The translations under genes and the position numbers were made by a program. From Lingula anatina (Eukaryota > Brachiopoda > Lingulata > Lingulida > Lingulidae): a stretch of DNA of 64,000 nt. Within the stretch, counting starts at the first letter, position 1; the number at the start of each line of letters is the position of its first letter. The notes beneath the pieces are model-generated. The model searched no databases. It was not told where the DNA came from and saw only the letters and a program-made list of their open reading frames with translations. Of this stretch, positions 12,701-24,479 are shown one piece after another. The stretch covers positions 82,627-146,626 of the forward strand of contig NW_019775396.1 in the NCBI RefSeq assembly GCF_001039355.2. Reading direction: 5' to 3'.

Positions 12701-13029
12701 ATTTTACCCTGACAAAGTGCTGCCCATTGTTAATTTTTCCACACCAACAATCAAAACACCCCTTCAACTATATCTGGGAAAGCTCTATTATTATAAACTC
12801 TTCATCCCAAAAATCCTACTTTTGCTTCGTTAAGTGTTTAGAATGCCACTGAGTGCAAATTTTATGTTATGCGTTAAAACGTTTCTACCGGTGCTTACCC
12901 TTTCTCAAAGATATCAAACCATTTGCAGTACCCCTGTGAAAAAGAGACAGATTTGAATTCCTCAAGCAGCTTATGCCTCATCTCTATCTCCTCGGGCGTC
13001 TCAGACATGTTTTTGGTATAGGCAGCCAT
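9755..13029 (-). CDS. HNMT-like SAM-dependent methyltransferase, gene 3 (Tc1-like insertion in intron)
   Basis: Spliced as complement(join(9755..10661,12899..13029)), 345 aa. Exon 1 starts MAAYTKNMSETPEEIEMRH and ends at donor GTAAGC with two leftover bases. Exon 2 follows acceptor TATACAG. Motifs: LMDFGGGKGG (glycine loop), ISVVEPKKEYL, AVHVLYHLTSIFHD, ILKPGGQMVIV, and a C-terminal YKHGLYLDSEGKWCFP. This is the most divergent intact copy: the usual VEEP is VVEP, so the acidic residue shifts. The 2.2-kb intron is enlarged by a dead Tc1-like transposon. The exon pairing rests on phase and on being the nearest upstream exon 1. The substrate is unknown. Confidence 0.65.
11230..12420 (-). mobile_element. 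Degenerate Tc1/mariner-like transposon
   Basis: Minus-strand fragments of a Tc1-family transposase. An N-terminal DNA-binding part lies at about 12071-12295 (MKLDRCLREDMVRQL). A catalytic part lies at 11298-12008, with QDDYAPSHRAR (second catalytic Asp block) and WPANSPDINPIENLWAEV (third acidic block). The first Asp block reads VFINESRYG where SDES is usual, so the first catalytic Asp is replaced by Asn. The pieces are in different frames and contain stops. Terminal inverted repeats were not recognised, so the limits are approximate. It sits in the intron of methyltransferase gene 3, on the same strand. Confidence 0.75.
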
Positions 13030-13300
13030 GGCTTACATCATCATCCATAAAATAGACACCTCTTTATTCATATACCAGCATAGCTTTAGTAATCAAATCA
13101 CGTAAAAAGTCAGGCGCTGAAATTAGGGCGTCTGCAATATAAACGTGTAACCTTTTTTCAAATGGTGATATTATTTGAATGCTCAGGCACTTAATAGGGG
13201 ATATCGGTGCATTATAAAGACCTAAATTTTGAAAAATGTCCTTTTTCACTTTTTTTTCTGAGAAATACTTATCTTAAAATTTACCAGCCTTAAACCAGCC

Positions 13301-13351
<51 letters not shown>

Positions 13352-13354
13352 TTT
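13301..13354. repeat. (TTTA)n microsatellite
   Basis: About 13 copies of the tetranucleotide TTTA. Confidence 0.95.
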
Positions 13355-13740
13355 TTGCATGTTTTATTCACCACCCCCTTGCTCGAGCGCATAAGATGGT
13401 CCAGCTTTGATTGCCAATTTCGCTGTTTTGAACATTGGTGTGAGATAGTGATCAGATGTCCTCTTTGTGGGCTTGTGGCAGCCTGGCAGAGCCCCTCTCC
13501 TCTCCAAGCTCATGCGGCAGGTGGTCCTGGGTTACATGGTATCATGCATGAGCAGGCAAAACCTGAGCTGTCCCTAGTCCGACAATGCGAAGGATTGGAC
13601 AAGAATGAATATGCAACAGCTCCTAACGCAGGCCACCGACAGCCCGGCCTGGAGGAGAATTACTGCCTACTCAGCCAGCATGTTCCTTCTCCACCCCCAC
13701 CCCCCGACGATGTAATGGTCAAGGAAATGATAGATTGAGT
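13355..13740 (-). mobile_element. Probable retroposon fragment ending in an (AAAT)n tail
   Basis: A block much richer in GC than its surroundings abuts the (TTTA)n run. Read on the minus strand, the block ends directly in (AAAT)n, the arrangement expected of the 3' end of a LINE or SINE with a simple-repeat tail. The plus-strand ORF here (127 codons) has low-complexity proline-rich content and no recognisable domain, so I do not call it a gene. The retroposon interpretation is inference. Confidence 0.4.
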
Positions 13741-14231
13741 GAGTGATGCATTTATATGACTGAAGAAAACTTGTCTTGGGGCAACAATCCCGTAAATGTG
13801 CTACTCTTTTTTCAAATGGAGTACCATTAAAATGCTAAGCACTTAACTGTGCATGTCTTTATTACACTTGAATAAAATGTGTTAAGTGGGACATCAACAA
13901 CTTAAAAGTGTGACTATAACTATAACTAATACAAGAATCGCTACTCCAAAAACAACACTCAGGAGAACTTTTCGACGTCAACGCAATAAAATCATTACAT
14001 TGATGAACACTTTCTATAAAAAAAAAGCACCACACCCCTCACAACATTGCCTCTGATCGTCTCTCGGAATTCGACTGGTCAGTCAATCTACCTCACGTAT
14101 GTCTAGATAAATCTGCCTCGTTAATTATTTCTTAATACAGATATGTACCTTAAAAATGTAATACACGTAGTGTTGGGAAGAGAGTAAAAAGACTTGCTAT
14201 ATATAATATATTGTTTGTCTCTTCCCTATCA
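13741..14231. other. Intergenic, no gene seen
   Basis: AT-rich spacer between the putative retroposon and the 138-bp tandem repeat. No feature was recognised. Confidence 0.35.
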
Positions 14232-14509
14232 ACCAAGTATTGTACACTCATCAATGATGGTTAAAACTGAAATAAAATAAAATAAAACACCTAAGTCCTT
14301 TAATACAATAGATATGGAACTTAAATTATCATTTAAATATTTTTAAAATGCTATAGTTGAGAAATCCGCACCAAGTATTGTACACTCATTAATGACGGTT
14401 AAAACTGAAATAAAATGAAATAAAACACCTAAGTCCTTTAATACAATAGATATGGAACTTAAATTATCATTAAAATATTTTTAAAATGCCATAGTTGAGA
14501 AATCCGCAC
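14232..14509. repeat. Two tandem copies of a ~138-bp unit
   Basis: The unit beginning accaagtattgtacactca at 14232 restarts at 14370 with only a few substitutions and one small indel. The end of the second copy runs into the 4.5-kb segmental duplication. Confidence 0.85.
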
Positions 14510-15222
14510 TAGCACAATTTGCGCCAAGCAGAATTGTAACAGCCAGCACAATTAATGTAATATGAACCCGCAACAAAGGATGGAGCATATCTCTAGCATA
14601 AATGCTATAGAAGACTTACAATTATACGTGCTATAGCATTTTACTGCTGACTTGCAAAGTTAAATTGTCCATTTAAAACTATCTGATTAAACAAAATTTA
14701 TATACACTTAACCGAATTATAAACACCAGATAGTGCCAAATTTTACAGCAAAGAAGCTTGGGTCAGGCTGCTCCTTGTAAGTATTTTAGAAACTCAGAAA
14801 CAGGGTTAAAACATCAAATCACTCGACTAAAGTGCAACATAACTTTACATCAGACACCAAAGATATAAAAAAACATTTTGTTTACTTATATTCCTGGTTG
14901 AACAGGGTTTACTGAGCTGTTCACTGGGTTTTAACTCTAAGGATTCTGAAATACAGTCTACTTGCCAAGAACAATGTTATGTGGGTAACACTCCCTGACC
15001 AGGAAAATTGAAGCTCCAAAACTTAATGAAAAATACTTATAGGATACCATACGCTACATAGAGGTTAGCACCTTAATACGACTGGTACTTGTTGCCAATA
15101 GAGGGCAGTCCTGTTGCAGTTTAGAATATACTAGATGTTACAAACAACTAGTTCTAAAATTCAAAACGTTACTTGACTGGAACAACTGTCTCATTTGTGT
15201 CTTTCTGAATGGTGCAATAATA

Positions 15223-15312
15223 GGTTTCTATTAAAAAGCACCACATCCCCTCACTGTAGTGGCAAAGATCACTGTTCACATAATCCATACAAAATTGAAT
15301 TACATATAGTTT
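15223..15312 (-). pseudogene. Methyltransferase 3'-end relic (unit 1)
   Basis: Antisense match to the last ~30 codons of the methyltransferase family (aaaaagcaccacatcccctc corresponds to the WCFPL-coding end). It is interrupted by deletions and has no upstream exon remains. It is duplicated at 19750-19840. Confidence 0.5.
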
Positions 15313-16030
15313 GACCGAGAAATGATCTGCTAGACCTTTCTTCTGGAATATGATAAATCTGAATACGACAACTCATTGAAATGACGGTTGATACAGTGTA
15401 TAGCTTGAAATGTGGTTTGTGGGTTTTTGCTATCTGTCCTGCAAAAGCCTGTCCCCGTTCATTTTAACTGTGTATTAATAATTTTTTCACCCGCAGGAAT
15501 CCTTATTAACATATTGATCATTCGCAGCTTGCACATGTACAGTGTATAAACAGCAGTGTTCGTGAAATAAGTTTAGTGGAAGTAACATCATGCCGGTATG
15601 CCAGAACATAAGTTTAACAACATGTTAACAATTAACCTGCAGACATACACACAGTGAAAACAGCTTTTGTCAATTCAGTATATATAGTGGGATCAAAAGT
15701 CGAGTCGTGTTCAATTTTGTTCATTTTTAATTTTAATTTTTTTTTTCTCATTTTAAGATGCCCACTGCGTACCGATTTTCTTGATTTGCAAAATTAATTG
15801 TTCTGTAATACATAATTATGGCATTAGTCGGCACCTGTGTCGTGTCTTATACATGTATTAACATTTCAAAAGCATGGTTGCATCAGCCATCAAGAAGAAC
15901 AAGAGTGAAAGATGTGCATGTCATTTTGCCGACAACTACGGTAAACAATTCATTTTAATGCTTAAAATGAAAGAGACTGGTCTTCATGCTGAATGTAATT
16001 ATGGATCATAATCATTTCTGTCTTCAACAA

Positions 16031-16033
16031 CCC

Positions 16034-16082
<49 letters not shown>
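16031..16082. repeat. (C)n(CT)n microsatellite
   Basis: A C homopolymer followed by a CT run. The counterpart in the second duplication unit (20574-20604) is shorter. Confidence 0.95.
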
Positions 16083-16084
<2 letters not shown>

Positions 16085-17093
16085 AACGTTGGCGGCCTTG
16101 GATCTCCGTACTTCTCTCTATTTGGTAATGTAGTTTGAGAAATCCAGTCGTGATTCATTTGAAGCAGGCATCCATATTTCAATACATATTTATTGGTCTA
16201 GAAATATTGTGTAACATCTAGACGCCGCCATTCATCGTTGGAATACTTTAATATAACATGTTGATGCATCATGTGAAATAGACATTAAAGTACTCATTAT
16301 TAGTCTGAAACGGATGTTTTCCAAATTGTTTATCTTATTTTGACCAGTGGTCCCTTCAGAAATGTTTTGAATTAGTTACAGACATGACATATTTAATGGA
16401 CACATAGGAAGCACAGTGCATTAAAGACTTGCAACAGGCACGCTAAAAAACGGGAATTCTTATAATTATATATTGTCAAAAGTTTTGTCCCTCATTCAGG
16501 ATTGTTTTGAAAACTAATTAGAGTATATATAAAACATTTTTGTTCATCTTTACAGTTGCTAAAACCTATTACTTCGTACCGGTACCGCTTAAGAGGAAAG
16601 TAAAATGGCATTCAAATGTTCTTTGACGTTAGACCATAGAACTCTTAACTCACTGGTTATTTCATCCTTCCACATCAAAACTTATTATTTATCTAAACTG
16701 ACCTACCTTGCGAAAAGCAGAAAATCACTGTGTTTGTGATAAGTCTGACTTTATTAATCAGTTAATCTATTAATTAGATACCTTTTATTTATTTATTTCT
16801 TATATAATTATACCTGGTATATGCACGTGGGATAAAACGTTACTTTACATTGTTATTTTACTCGGCATAATGACATTTTTTAGAAAGATGAAATTGTCCA
16901 TAAAGCAGCACACGTCATGCGTGGAATAAAGCAGTAAAATATTTTGACTTTGTGACCTCATTTATTTGCAGAAAGCGTTCAAGCAATTTGTCATACCAGT
17001 TACATCACAAGGGTTGCTATTGTTAGTTGTGAAAATAAAAAGGAGATGTTTTGAGTTGGATTTGTTTGAGTTTGTTTATAGATTGTGCAGAAA

Positions 17094-18514
17094 ATGACTG
17101 AATTTACCGAAGAGCTCGAGATGCGACATAAGCTGCTCGAAGAATTCCAATCGGTTACTTTATCACAAGCGTACTACAAAATTTGGTGTGCCTTAAGCGA
17201 AGGGTGAGTGTTAGTACTTTTTGCAATTACGTTATTCTATATATTGTGATCTGTAGGTGCATCCTTTAGTTGATCCTTTCCAATCAAAAATGTTTATGCA
17301 CTGAATTTATCGCGTTGCGAATTTTTGATGATTATAACAATGGTGTCATTCAGTCCATATGATGGCATTCTGCAAGAAGCCCCTCGGAGGTGGATCGATC
17401 AACGTAGAACGGTAGTTTTATTGGGAATACGCCTTAATTGTAACCCTGTGCTAAAAATTAGATTGTTCTTCAAAATAGTCCACGGTTACTGATCATTCAA
17501 AGGCCTACAATTCTACAAGTGGTACAATAAATGGCGTCTGTGTTTGTTAGGGCTAGAGAGTTTTTATACTTGTTACATACCCTATTTACTTTTTTATGCA
17601 CTTCCAGAATGATCAAAGCCAACAAAAAGTTCCACGGTCAATACATAGATAGTAAACTTTGGGACATACTAAACCAATCAGAGATACGGTCTCCAGTACG
17701 CATTATGGATTTCGGCGGAGGTGATGGAGAAACAATGGCGCCAATCTACAGAAAACTGGACGACCTTGATAAGCAAATGATCATCAGCGTGGAAGAACCA
17801 CACAAGGGTTCTCTGACAGAGTACATGAGGTTGATTGAGAATATTGGCAAGGCTTCCATTGATATAGCTTACCCCGGGCCTCTTAAAAACTACCTTGGAC
17901 ATTCTGTACAATATTTGAGGGCTATGAAAGCCTATCCACAAGAAATGCAGGACAGGGTACTGGCAGTGCACGTCCTATATCATCTGACAAGTATCTTCGA
18001 TGATCCCTTTGATCCATACGAGAATATGAAGCAAGCCATCTCTGCAATGTATGCCATCCTTAAACCGGGAGGGCAGATGGTTATAGTATTAGATAAACAC
18101 GAAGATGATTTACTTGGAGCCTCGTCTCTGAATTGTTCCGAGGTTTTATTTCCACATAAGGTGAAAAACCACAAGTTGCTATTTGAAGTCTGGCAAGATC
18201 TTCTGTTTAATGGCGGCATTGCAGACGTTTTAAATGCGTCTTTTCCAATGTATAAGGCTACATTCCAGCTTGAGAAAGTAGTCCGCCAGGTTGTTTTGCC
18301 GACACTGTTAAAGGTTGGAACTGCTGTCTCTATCGCTAGTCTTAACGGGCTATGTGCAGGCCAGTCGCCATTCGATCAACGTATTCTCCAATCCTGCATG
18401 GATTTTGTAAAGAGTGATGGATACAAGCATGGCCTGTACCATGATATTGAGGGAATGTGGTGCTTTCCTCTGAAAATCCATTATATTATTATCAAGAAAG
18501 CCGTAATCAATTGA
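17094..18514 (+). CDS. HNMT-like SAM-dependent methyltransferase, gene 4 (intact)
   Basis: Spliced as join(17094..17203,17608..18514), 338 aa. Exon 1 starts MTEFTEELEMRHKLLEEF and ends at donor GTGAGT. Exon 2 follows acceptor TTCCAG; the phase-2 join creates a Gly before MIKANKKF. Motifs: IMDFGGGDGETM, ISVEEPHKGSL, AVHVLYHLTSIFDD, ILKPGGQMVIV, and a C-terminal YKHGLYHD..GMWCFPL. A single open frame also runs into exon 2 from 17531, but splicing from exon 1 is supported by the identical arrangement in all copies. It is nearly identical to gene 5. Likely a cytosolic small-molecule methyltransferase; the substrate is unproven. Confidence 0.78.
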
Positions 18515-19006
18515 TTTGATACTTCTATATATATTAACATTTTATTTTGAGGACGTTGTTATAAAGCACAAACAAAATTTTATGCAATATGTTTATAGCT
18601 GTTCTATGGAGGAATAGGCTTATATAGCAATACGGAAGGCAGAAATTGATATGTACTTGTAAATGTATTTGATGATGTACCACTTCAAGTTTATTTAGTC
18701 GTTATATTACCTAACAAAAATATATTATGATATCAATGTTTATATTACTTAGTAAGTTTCGTTAGAATTAAAAGACTCATGTGTGGACTAAAAGAAAAAG
18801 AATGGTGGTGACATGCTCAAAATGGACACACTTTAGTCCGTTTTCCAAAACCCACAGCCCACAGAAGAACAGCTTTTATGCAGATACTAGTATTTGACTT
18901 TGGAAAAAGTTGATAACTCCTCCAAATCCAGCGCATATACATGGTTTTCATTTAATACTTGTACCTTAATATACCAGTAGATTAAAATATTAAATTAGTT
19001 TTCNTT
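18515..19006. other. 3' flank of gene 4 and junction between duplication units
   Basis: Bases to about 18862 match the 3' flank of gene 5. Bases 18863-19003 are unique, followed by a single N at 19004. The second unit starts at about 19007. Confidence 0.6.
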
Positions 19007-19749
19007 TTAAAATGCCATAGTTGAGAAATCCGCACTAGCACAATTTGCGCCAAGCAGAATTGTAACAGCCAGCACAATTAATGTAATATGAACCCGCAAC
19101 AAAGGATGGAGCATATCTCTAGCATAAATGCTATAGAAGACTTACAATTATACGTGCTTTAGCATTTTACTGCTGACTTGCAAAGTTAAATTGTCCATTT
19201 AAAACTATCTGATTAAACAAAATTTATATACACTTAACCGAATTATAAACACCAGATAGTGCCAAATTTTACAGCAAAGAAGCTTTATACAGGGCACATG
19301 GGTCAGGCTGCTCCTTGTAAGTATTTTAGAAACTCAGAAACAGGGTTAAAACATCAAATCACTCGACTAAAGTGCAACATAACTTTACATCAGACACCAA
19401 AGATATAAAAAAACATTTTGTTTACTTATATTCCTGGTTGAACAGGGTTTACTGAGCTGTTCACTGGGTTTTAACTCTAAGGATTCTGAAACACAGTCTA
19501 CTTGCCAAGAACAATGTAATGTGGGTAACACTCCCTGACCAGGAAAATTGAAGCTCCAAAACTTAATGAAAAATACTTATAGGATACCATACGCTACATA
19601 GAGGTCAGCACCTTAATACGACTGGTACTTGTTGCCAATAGAGGGCAGTCTTGTTACGGTTTAGAATATACTAGATGTTACAAACAACTAGTTCTAAAAT
19701 TCAAAACGTTACTTGACTGGAACAACTGTCTCATTTGTGTCTTTCTGAA

Positions 19750-19840
19750 TGGTGCAATAATAAGTTTCTATTAAAAAGCACCACATCCCCTCACTGTAGT
19801 GGCAAAGATCACTGTTCACATAATCCATACAAAAGTGAAT
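19750..19840 (-). pseudogene. Methyltransferase 3'-end relic (unit 2)
   Basis: Duplicate of the relic at 15223-15312, with the same internal deletions. Confidence 0.5.
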
Positions 19841-20573
19841 TACATATAGTTTGACCAAGAATTGATCTGCTAGACCTTTCTTTTGGAATTATGATAAATC
19901 TGAATACGACAACTCATTGAAATGACGTTTGATACAGTGTATAGCTTGAAATGTGGTTTGTGGGTTTTTGCTATCTATCCTGCAAAAGCCTGTCCCCGTT
20001 CATTTTAACTGTGTATTAATAATTTTTTCACTCGCAGGAATCCTTATTAACATATTGATCATTCGCAGCTTGCACATGTACAGTGTATAAACAGCAGTGT
20101 TCGTGAAATAAGTTTAGTGGAAGTAACATCATGCCGGTATGCCAGAACATAAGTTTAACAACATGTTAACAATTAACCTGCAGACATACACACAGTGAAA
20201 ACAGCTTTTGTCAATTCAGTATATACAGTATAGTGGGATCAAAAGTCGAGTCGTGTTCAATTTTGTTCATTTTTAATTTTAATTTTTTTCTCATTTTAAG
20301 ATGACCACTGCGTACCGATTTTCTTGATTTGCAAAATTAATTGTTCTGTAATACATAATTATGGCATTAGTCGGCACCTGTGTCGTGTCTTATACATGTA
20401 TTAACATTTCAAAAGCATGGATGCATCAGCCATCAAGAAGAACAAGAGTGAAAGATGTGCATGTGATTTTGCCGACAACTACGGTAAACAATTCATTTTA
20501 ATGCTTAAAATGAAAGAGACTGGTCTTCATGCTGAATGTAATTATGGATCATAATCATTTCTGTCTTCAACAA

Positions 20574-20604
<31 letters not shown>
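20574..20604. repeat. (C)n(CT)n microsatellite, unit 2
   Basis: Shorter version of the run at 16031-16082. Confidence 0.9.
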
Positions 20605-21620
20605 AGAACGTTGGAGGCCTTGGATCTCCGTACTTCTCTCTATTTGGTAATGTAGTTTGAGAAATCCAGTCGTGATTCATTTGAAGCAGGCATCCATATT
20701 TCAATACATATTTATTGGTCTAGAAATATTGTGTAACATCTAGACGCCGCCATTCATCGTTGGAATACTTTAATATAACATGTTGATGCATCACGTGAAA
20801 TAGACATTAAAGTACTCATTATTAGTCTGAAACGGATGTTTTCCAAATTGTTTATCTTATTTTGACCAGTGGTCCCTTCAGAAATGTTTTGAATTAGTTA
20901 CAAACATCACATATTTAATGGACACATAGGAAGCACAGTGCATTAAAGACTTGCAACAGGCACGCTAAAAAACGGGAATTCTTATAATTATATATTGTCA
21001 AAAGTTTTGTCCCTCATTCAGGATTGTTTTGAAAACTAATTAGAGTATATATATATATAACATTTTTGTTCATCTTTACAGTTGCTAAAACCTATTACTT
21101 CGTAACGGTACCGCTTAAGAGGAAAGTAAAATGGCATTCAAATGTTCTTTGACGTTAGACCATAGAACTCTTAACTCACTGGTTATTTCATCCTTCCACA
21201 TCAAAACTTATTATTTATCTAAACTGACCTACCTTGCGAAAAGCAGAAAATCACTGTGTTTATGATAAGTCTGACTTTATTAATCAGTTAATCTATTAAT
21301 TAGATACCTTTTATTTATTTATTTCTTATATAATTATACCTGGTATATGCACGTGGGATAAAACGTTATTTTACATTGTTATTTTACTCGGCATAATGCC
21401 ATTTTTTTAGAAAGATGAAATTGTCCATAAAGCAGCACACGTTATGCATGGAATAAAGTATGAAAATATTTTGACTTCGTGACCTGATTTATTTGCAGAA
21501 CGCGATCAAGCAATTTGTCATACCAGTTACATCACAAGGGTTGCTATTGTTAGTTGTGAAAATAAAAAGGAGATGTTTTGAGTTGGATTTGTTTGAGTTT
21601 GTTTATAGATTGTGCAGAAA

Positions 21621-23041
21621 ATGACTGAATTTACCGACGAGCTCGAGATGCGACATAAGCTGCTCGAGGAATTCCAATCGGTTACTTTATCACAAGCGTA
21701 CTACAAAATTTGGTGTGCCTTAAGCGAAGGGTGAGTATTAGTACTTTTTGCAATTACGTTATTCTATACATTGTGATCTGTAGGTGCACCCTTTAGTTGA
21801 TCCTTTCTAATCAAAAATGTTTTTGCACTGAATTTATCGCGTTGCGAATTTTTGATGATTATAACAATGGTGTCATTCAGTCCATATGAGGGCATTCTGC
21901 AAGAAGCCCCTCGGAGGTGGATCGATCAACGTAGAACGGTAGTTTTATTGGGAATACGCCTTAATAGTAACCCTGTGCTAAAAACTAGATTGTTCTTCAA
22001 AATAGTCCACGGTTACTGATCATTCAAAGGCCTACAATTCTACAAGTGGTACAATAAATGGCGTCTGTGTTTGTTAGGGCTAGAGAGTTTTTATACTTGT
22101 TACATACCCTATTTACTTCTTTATGCACTTCCAGAATGATTAAAGGCAACAAAAAGTTCCACGGCCAAAACATAGATAGTAAACTTTGGGACATACTTAA
22201 CCAATCAGAGATACTGTCTCCAGTACGCATCATGGACTTTGGAGGAGGTGATGGAGAAACAATGGCGCCCATCTACAGAAAACTGGACGACCTTGATAAG
22301 CAAATGATCATCAGCGTGGAAGAACCACACAAGGGTTCTCTGACAGAGTACATGAAGTTGATTGAGAATATTGGCAAGGCTTCCATTGGTATAGCTTACC
22401 CCGGGCCTCTTAAAAACTACCTTGGACATTCTGTACAATATTTGAGGGCTTTGAAAGCCTATCCACAAGAGTTGCAGGACAGGGTACTGGCAGTGCACGT
22501 CCTATATCATCTGACAAGTATCTTCGAAGATCCCTTTGATCCATACGAGAATATGAAGCAAGCCATCTCTGCAATGTATGCCATCCTTAAACCGGGAGGG
22601 CAGATGGTTATAGTATTAGATAAACACGAAGATGATTTACTTGGAGCCTCGTCTCTGAATTGTTCAGAGGTTTTATTTCCACATAAGGTGAAAAACCACA
22701 AGTTGCTATTTGAAGTCTGGCAAGATCTTCTGTTTAATGGTGGCATTGCAGATGTTTTAAATGCGTCTTTTCCAATGTATAAGGCTAAATTCCAGCTTGA
22801 TAAAGTAGTCCGCCAGGTTGTTTTGCCGACATTGTTAAAGGTTGGAACTGCTGTCTCTATCGCTTGTCTTAACGGGCTATGTGCAGGCCAGTCGCCATTC
22901 GATCAACGTATTCTCCAATCCTGCATGGATTATGTAAAGAGTGATGGATACAAGCATGGCCTGTACCATGATAGTGAGGGAATGTGGTGCTTTCCTCTGA
23001 AAATCCATTATATTATTATCAAGAAAGCCGTAATCAATTGA
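21621..23041 (+). CDS. HNMT-like SAM-dependent methyltransferase, gene 5 (intact)
   Basis: Spliced as join(21621..21730,22135..23041), 338 aa, with donor GTGAGT and acceptor TTCCAG. It has the same intron length and phase as gene 4, of which it is the tandem duplicate. It starts MTEFTDELEMRHKLLEEF. Exon 2 carries IMDFGGGDGETM, ISVEEPHKGSL, AVHVLYHLTSIFED and ILKPGGQMVIV, and ends in YKHGLYHDSEGMWCFPL. Protein differences from gene 4 are few and conservative and the frame is fully open, so both copies look usable. The substrate is unknown; HNMT-like by motif order and length. Confidence 0.78.
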
Positions 23042-23148
23042 TTTGATACTTCTATATAGATTAACATTTTATTTTGAGGACGTCGTTATAAAGCACAAAG
23101 AACATTGATGCAATATGTTTATACCTGTTATATGGAGGAATAGACTTA

Positions 23149-23363
23149 GGCTCTATTCCCATAGATTTTAGATCGATCTATCCCCGCGGGGAGTCTCACT
23201 AGATTACTTTCAGATAATCCTACTTAAATGTCCGTCCCGCCTACTACAAGCTGTAAGGGGATAATTGACTTTCGTGTCCGCCCGGCTGACAGCTATTTAG
23301 CGTGAACCCCCAGGGAGTTAGGTTGATCTAAAGTAGGTCGATCTAATCTATGGAAATGGGGTG
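23149..23363. mobile_element. 215-bp MITE present only in duplication unit 2
   Basis: The ends are inverted: cccatagattttagatcgat on the left pairs with gatcgacc/tctaatctatgg on the right. The element is absent at the matching place in unit 1, where the 3' flank of gene 4 runs straight through. TA flanks both ends, so a TA-type target duplication is plausible. No coding capacity. Confidence 0.75.
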
Positions 23364-23677
23364 TAATATAACAATACGGAAGGCAGAAATTGATATGTAC
23401 TTGTAAATGTATTTGATGATGTACCACTTCAAGTTTATTTAGTCGTTATATTACCTAACAAAAATATATTATGATATCAATGTTTATATTACTTAGTAAG
23501 TTTCGTTAGAAAAGACTCATGTGTAGACTAATAGAAAAAGAATGGTGGTGACATGCTCAAAATGGACACCCTTCAGTCCGTTTTCCAAAACCCACAGCCC
23601 TCTTTCTGACATACCTGCATTATTGAACAGCCCCTCCCCAGGGAGGCGAGACAGTTAATACAGATTGTAATGACCTA

Positions 23678-23975
23678 GGCCCAGTTTCATAAAGGACGTT
23701 TAGCACTAACCAGTGTATAAGCCTAAACAGTGGATAAATTATCCCAACACCCATTAACTAAAAAATGGTTAAAATTGTGTTTTATAAACAGTGTTCAAAC
23801 TGTCCAGTGTTTAACTGGATATAATATTTAAAGGTCTGTTAACTAACTGGCTGTTTAAACACTGTTTATGAAACACAATTTCAACTGACGTTTAGTTAAC
23901 AGGTGTTAGGAGAATTTATTCACTGGTTAGACTTAAACACTGGTTAGTGCTAAACGTCCTTTGTGAAACTGGGCC
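23678..23975. mobile_element. Harbinger-type MITE with long inverted arms and CTA target duplication
   Basis: The element starts ggcccagtttcataaaggac and ends gtcctttgtgaaactgggcc. Both ends are flanked by CTA (23675-23677 and 23976-23978), a 3-bp duplication as expected for PIF/Harbinger elements. Most of the 298 bases form a near-palindrome built from the words taaac/gttta, so it can fold into one long hairpin. Confidence 0.8.
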
Positions 23976-24329
23976 CTAGTGTCTAACGGTTGTTATATAT
24001 GTAACTCACATAATTATACTTATTGTAAAGACTACTGAACGGATTTGGAATTTAAATTTAAAATGAATATTTCATTATTATATTATCATGTTTGCTCTAT
24101 ATCTACAGTATGTAGGAAGCAGTGTCTATGAATATTCCTAACATTCTTGAAAATTGACTTTGTGTTCTTATCATTCCTATTTTTTCTACATACATTTCAT
24201 CTATCTTGGAAGCATTAATTCTCATCATCATTACGATGACTCTGACCATTGGGTCACGAGAGTACGAGTAGGCGAGTTAAAATGAAATCATCTGCGGTTA
24301 AAAACGACGCGCCTCGGCAGTTAACGTGT

Positions 24330-24390
24330 GAAGGTACAAAATGTTTATTACTCAAACAAGGTACAAAATGTTTATTACTCAAACTGAAAN
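24330..24390. repeat. Short tandem direct repeat ending at an N
   Basis: The ~27-base word aaggtacaaaatgtttatta(ctcaaac) occurs twice in a row and is followed by a single N at 24390. Confidence 0.8.
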
Positions 24391-24479
24391 TATCGTGAAC
24401 GTGCAGTGAGATAAAGAAGTCATAAGAAACCCAGTAAATATTTCTCAAATTTTCTACATCTTTAATATTAGCAGCATGC

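Larger units (their letters stand above)
14481..18862. repeat. Tandem segmental duplication, unit 1
   Basis: This 4.4-kb block is repeated at about 19007-23600 with an offset of about 4,526 bases and only a few per cent difference by eye. It contains an intergenic spacer, a C/CT microsatellite, a methyltransferase 3' relic and methyltransferase gene 4. Confidence 0.85.
19007..23600. repeat. Tandem segmental duplication, unit 2
   Basis: Second copy of the 4.4-kb block. It differs from unit 1 mainly by a 215-bp inverted-repeat element (23149-23363), a shorter CT run and scattered substitutions. It contains methyltransferase gene 5. Confidence 0.85.

Noticed and set aside
17531-17607. Start of methyltransferase gene 4 at the ATG in MASVFVRAREFLYLL, and the same in gene 5
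   Set aside because: It would give a hydrophobic N-terminus not shared by the minus-strand copies. A conserved upstream exon 1 with donor and the TTCCAG acceptor shows this segment is intron.
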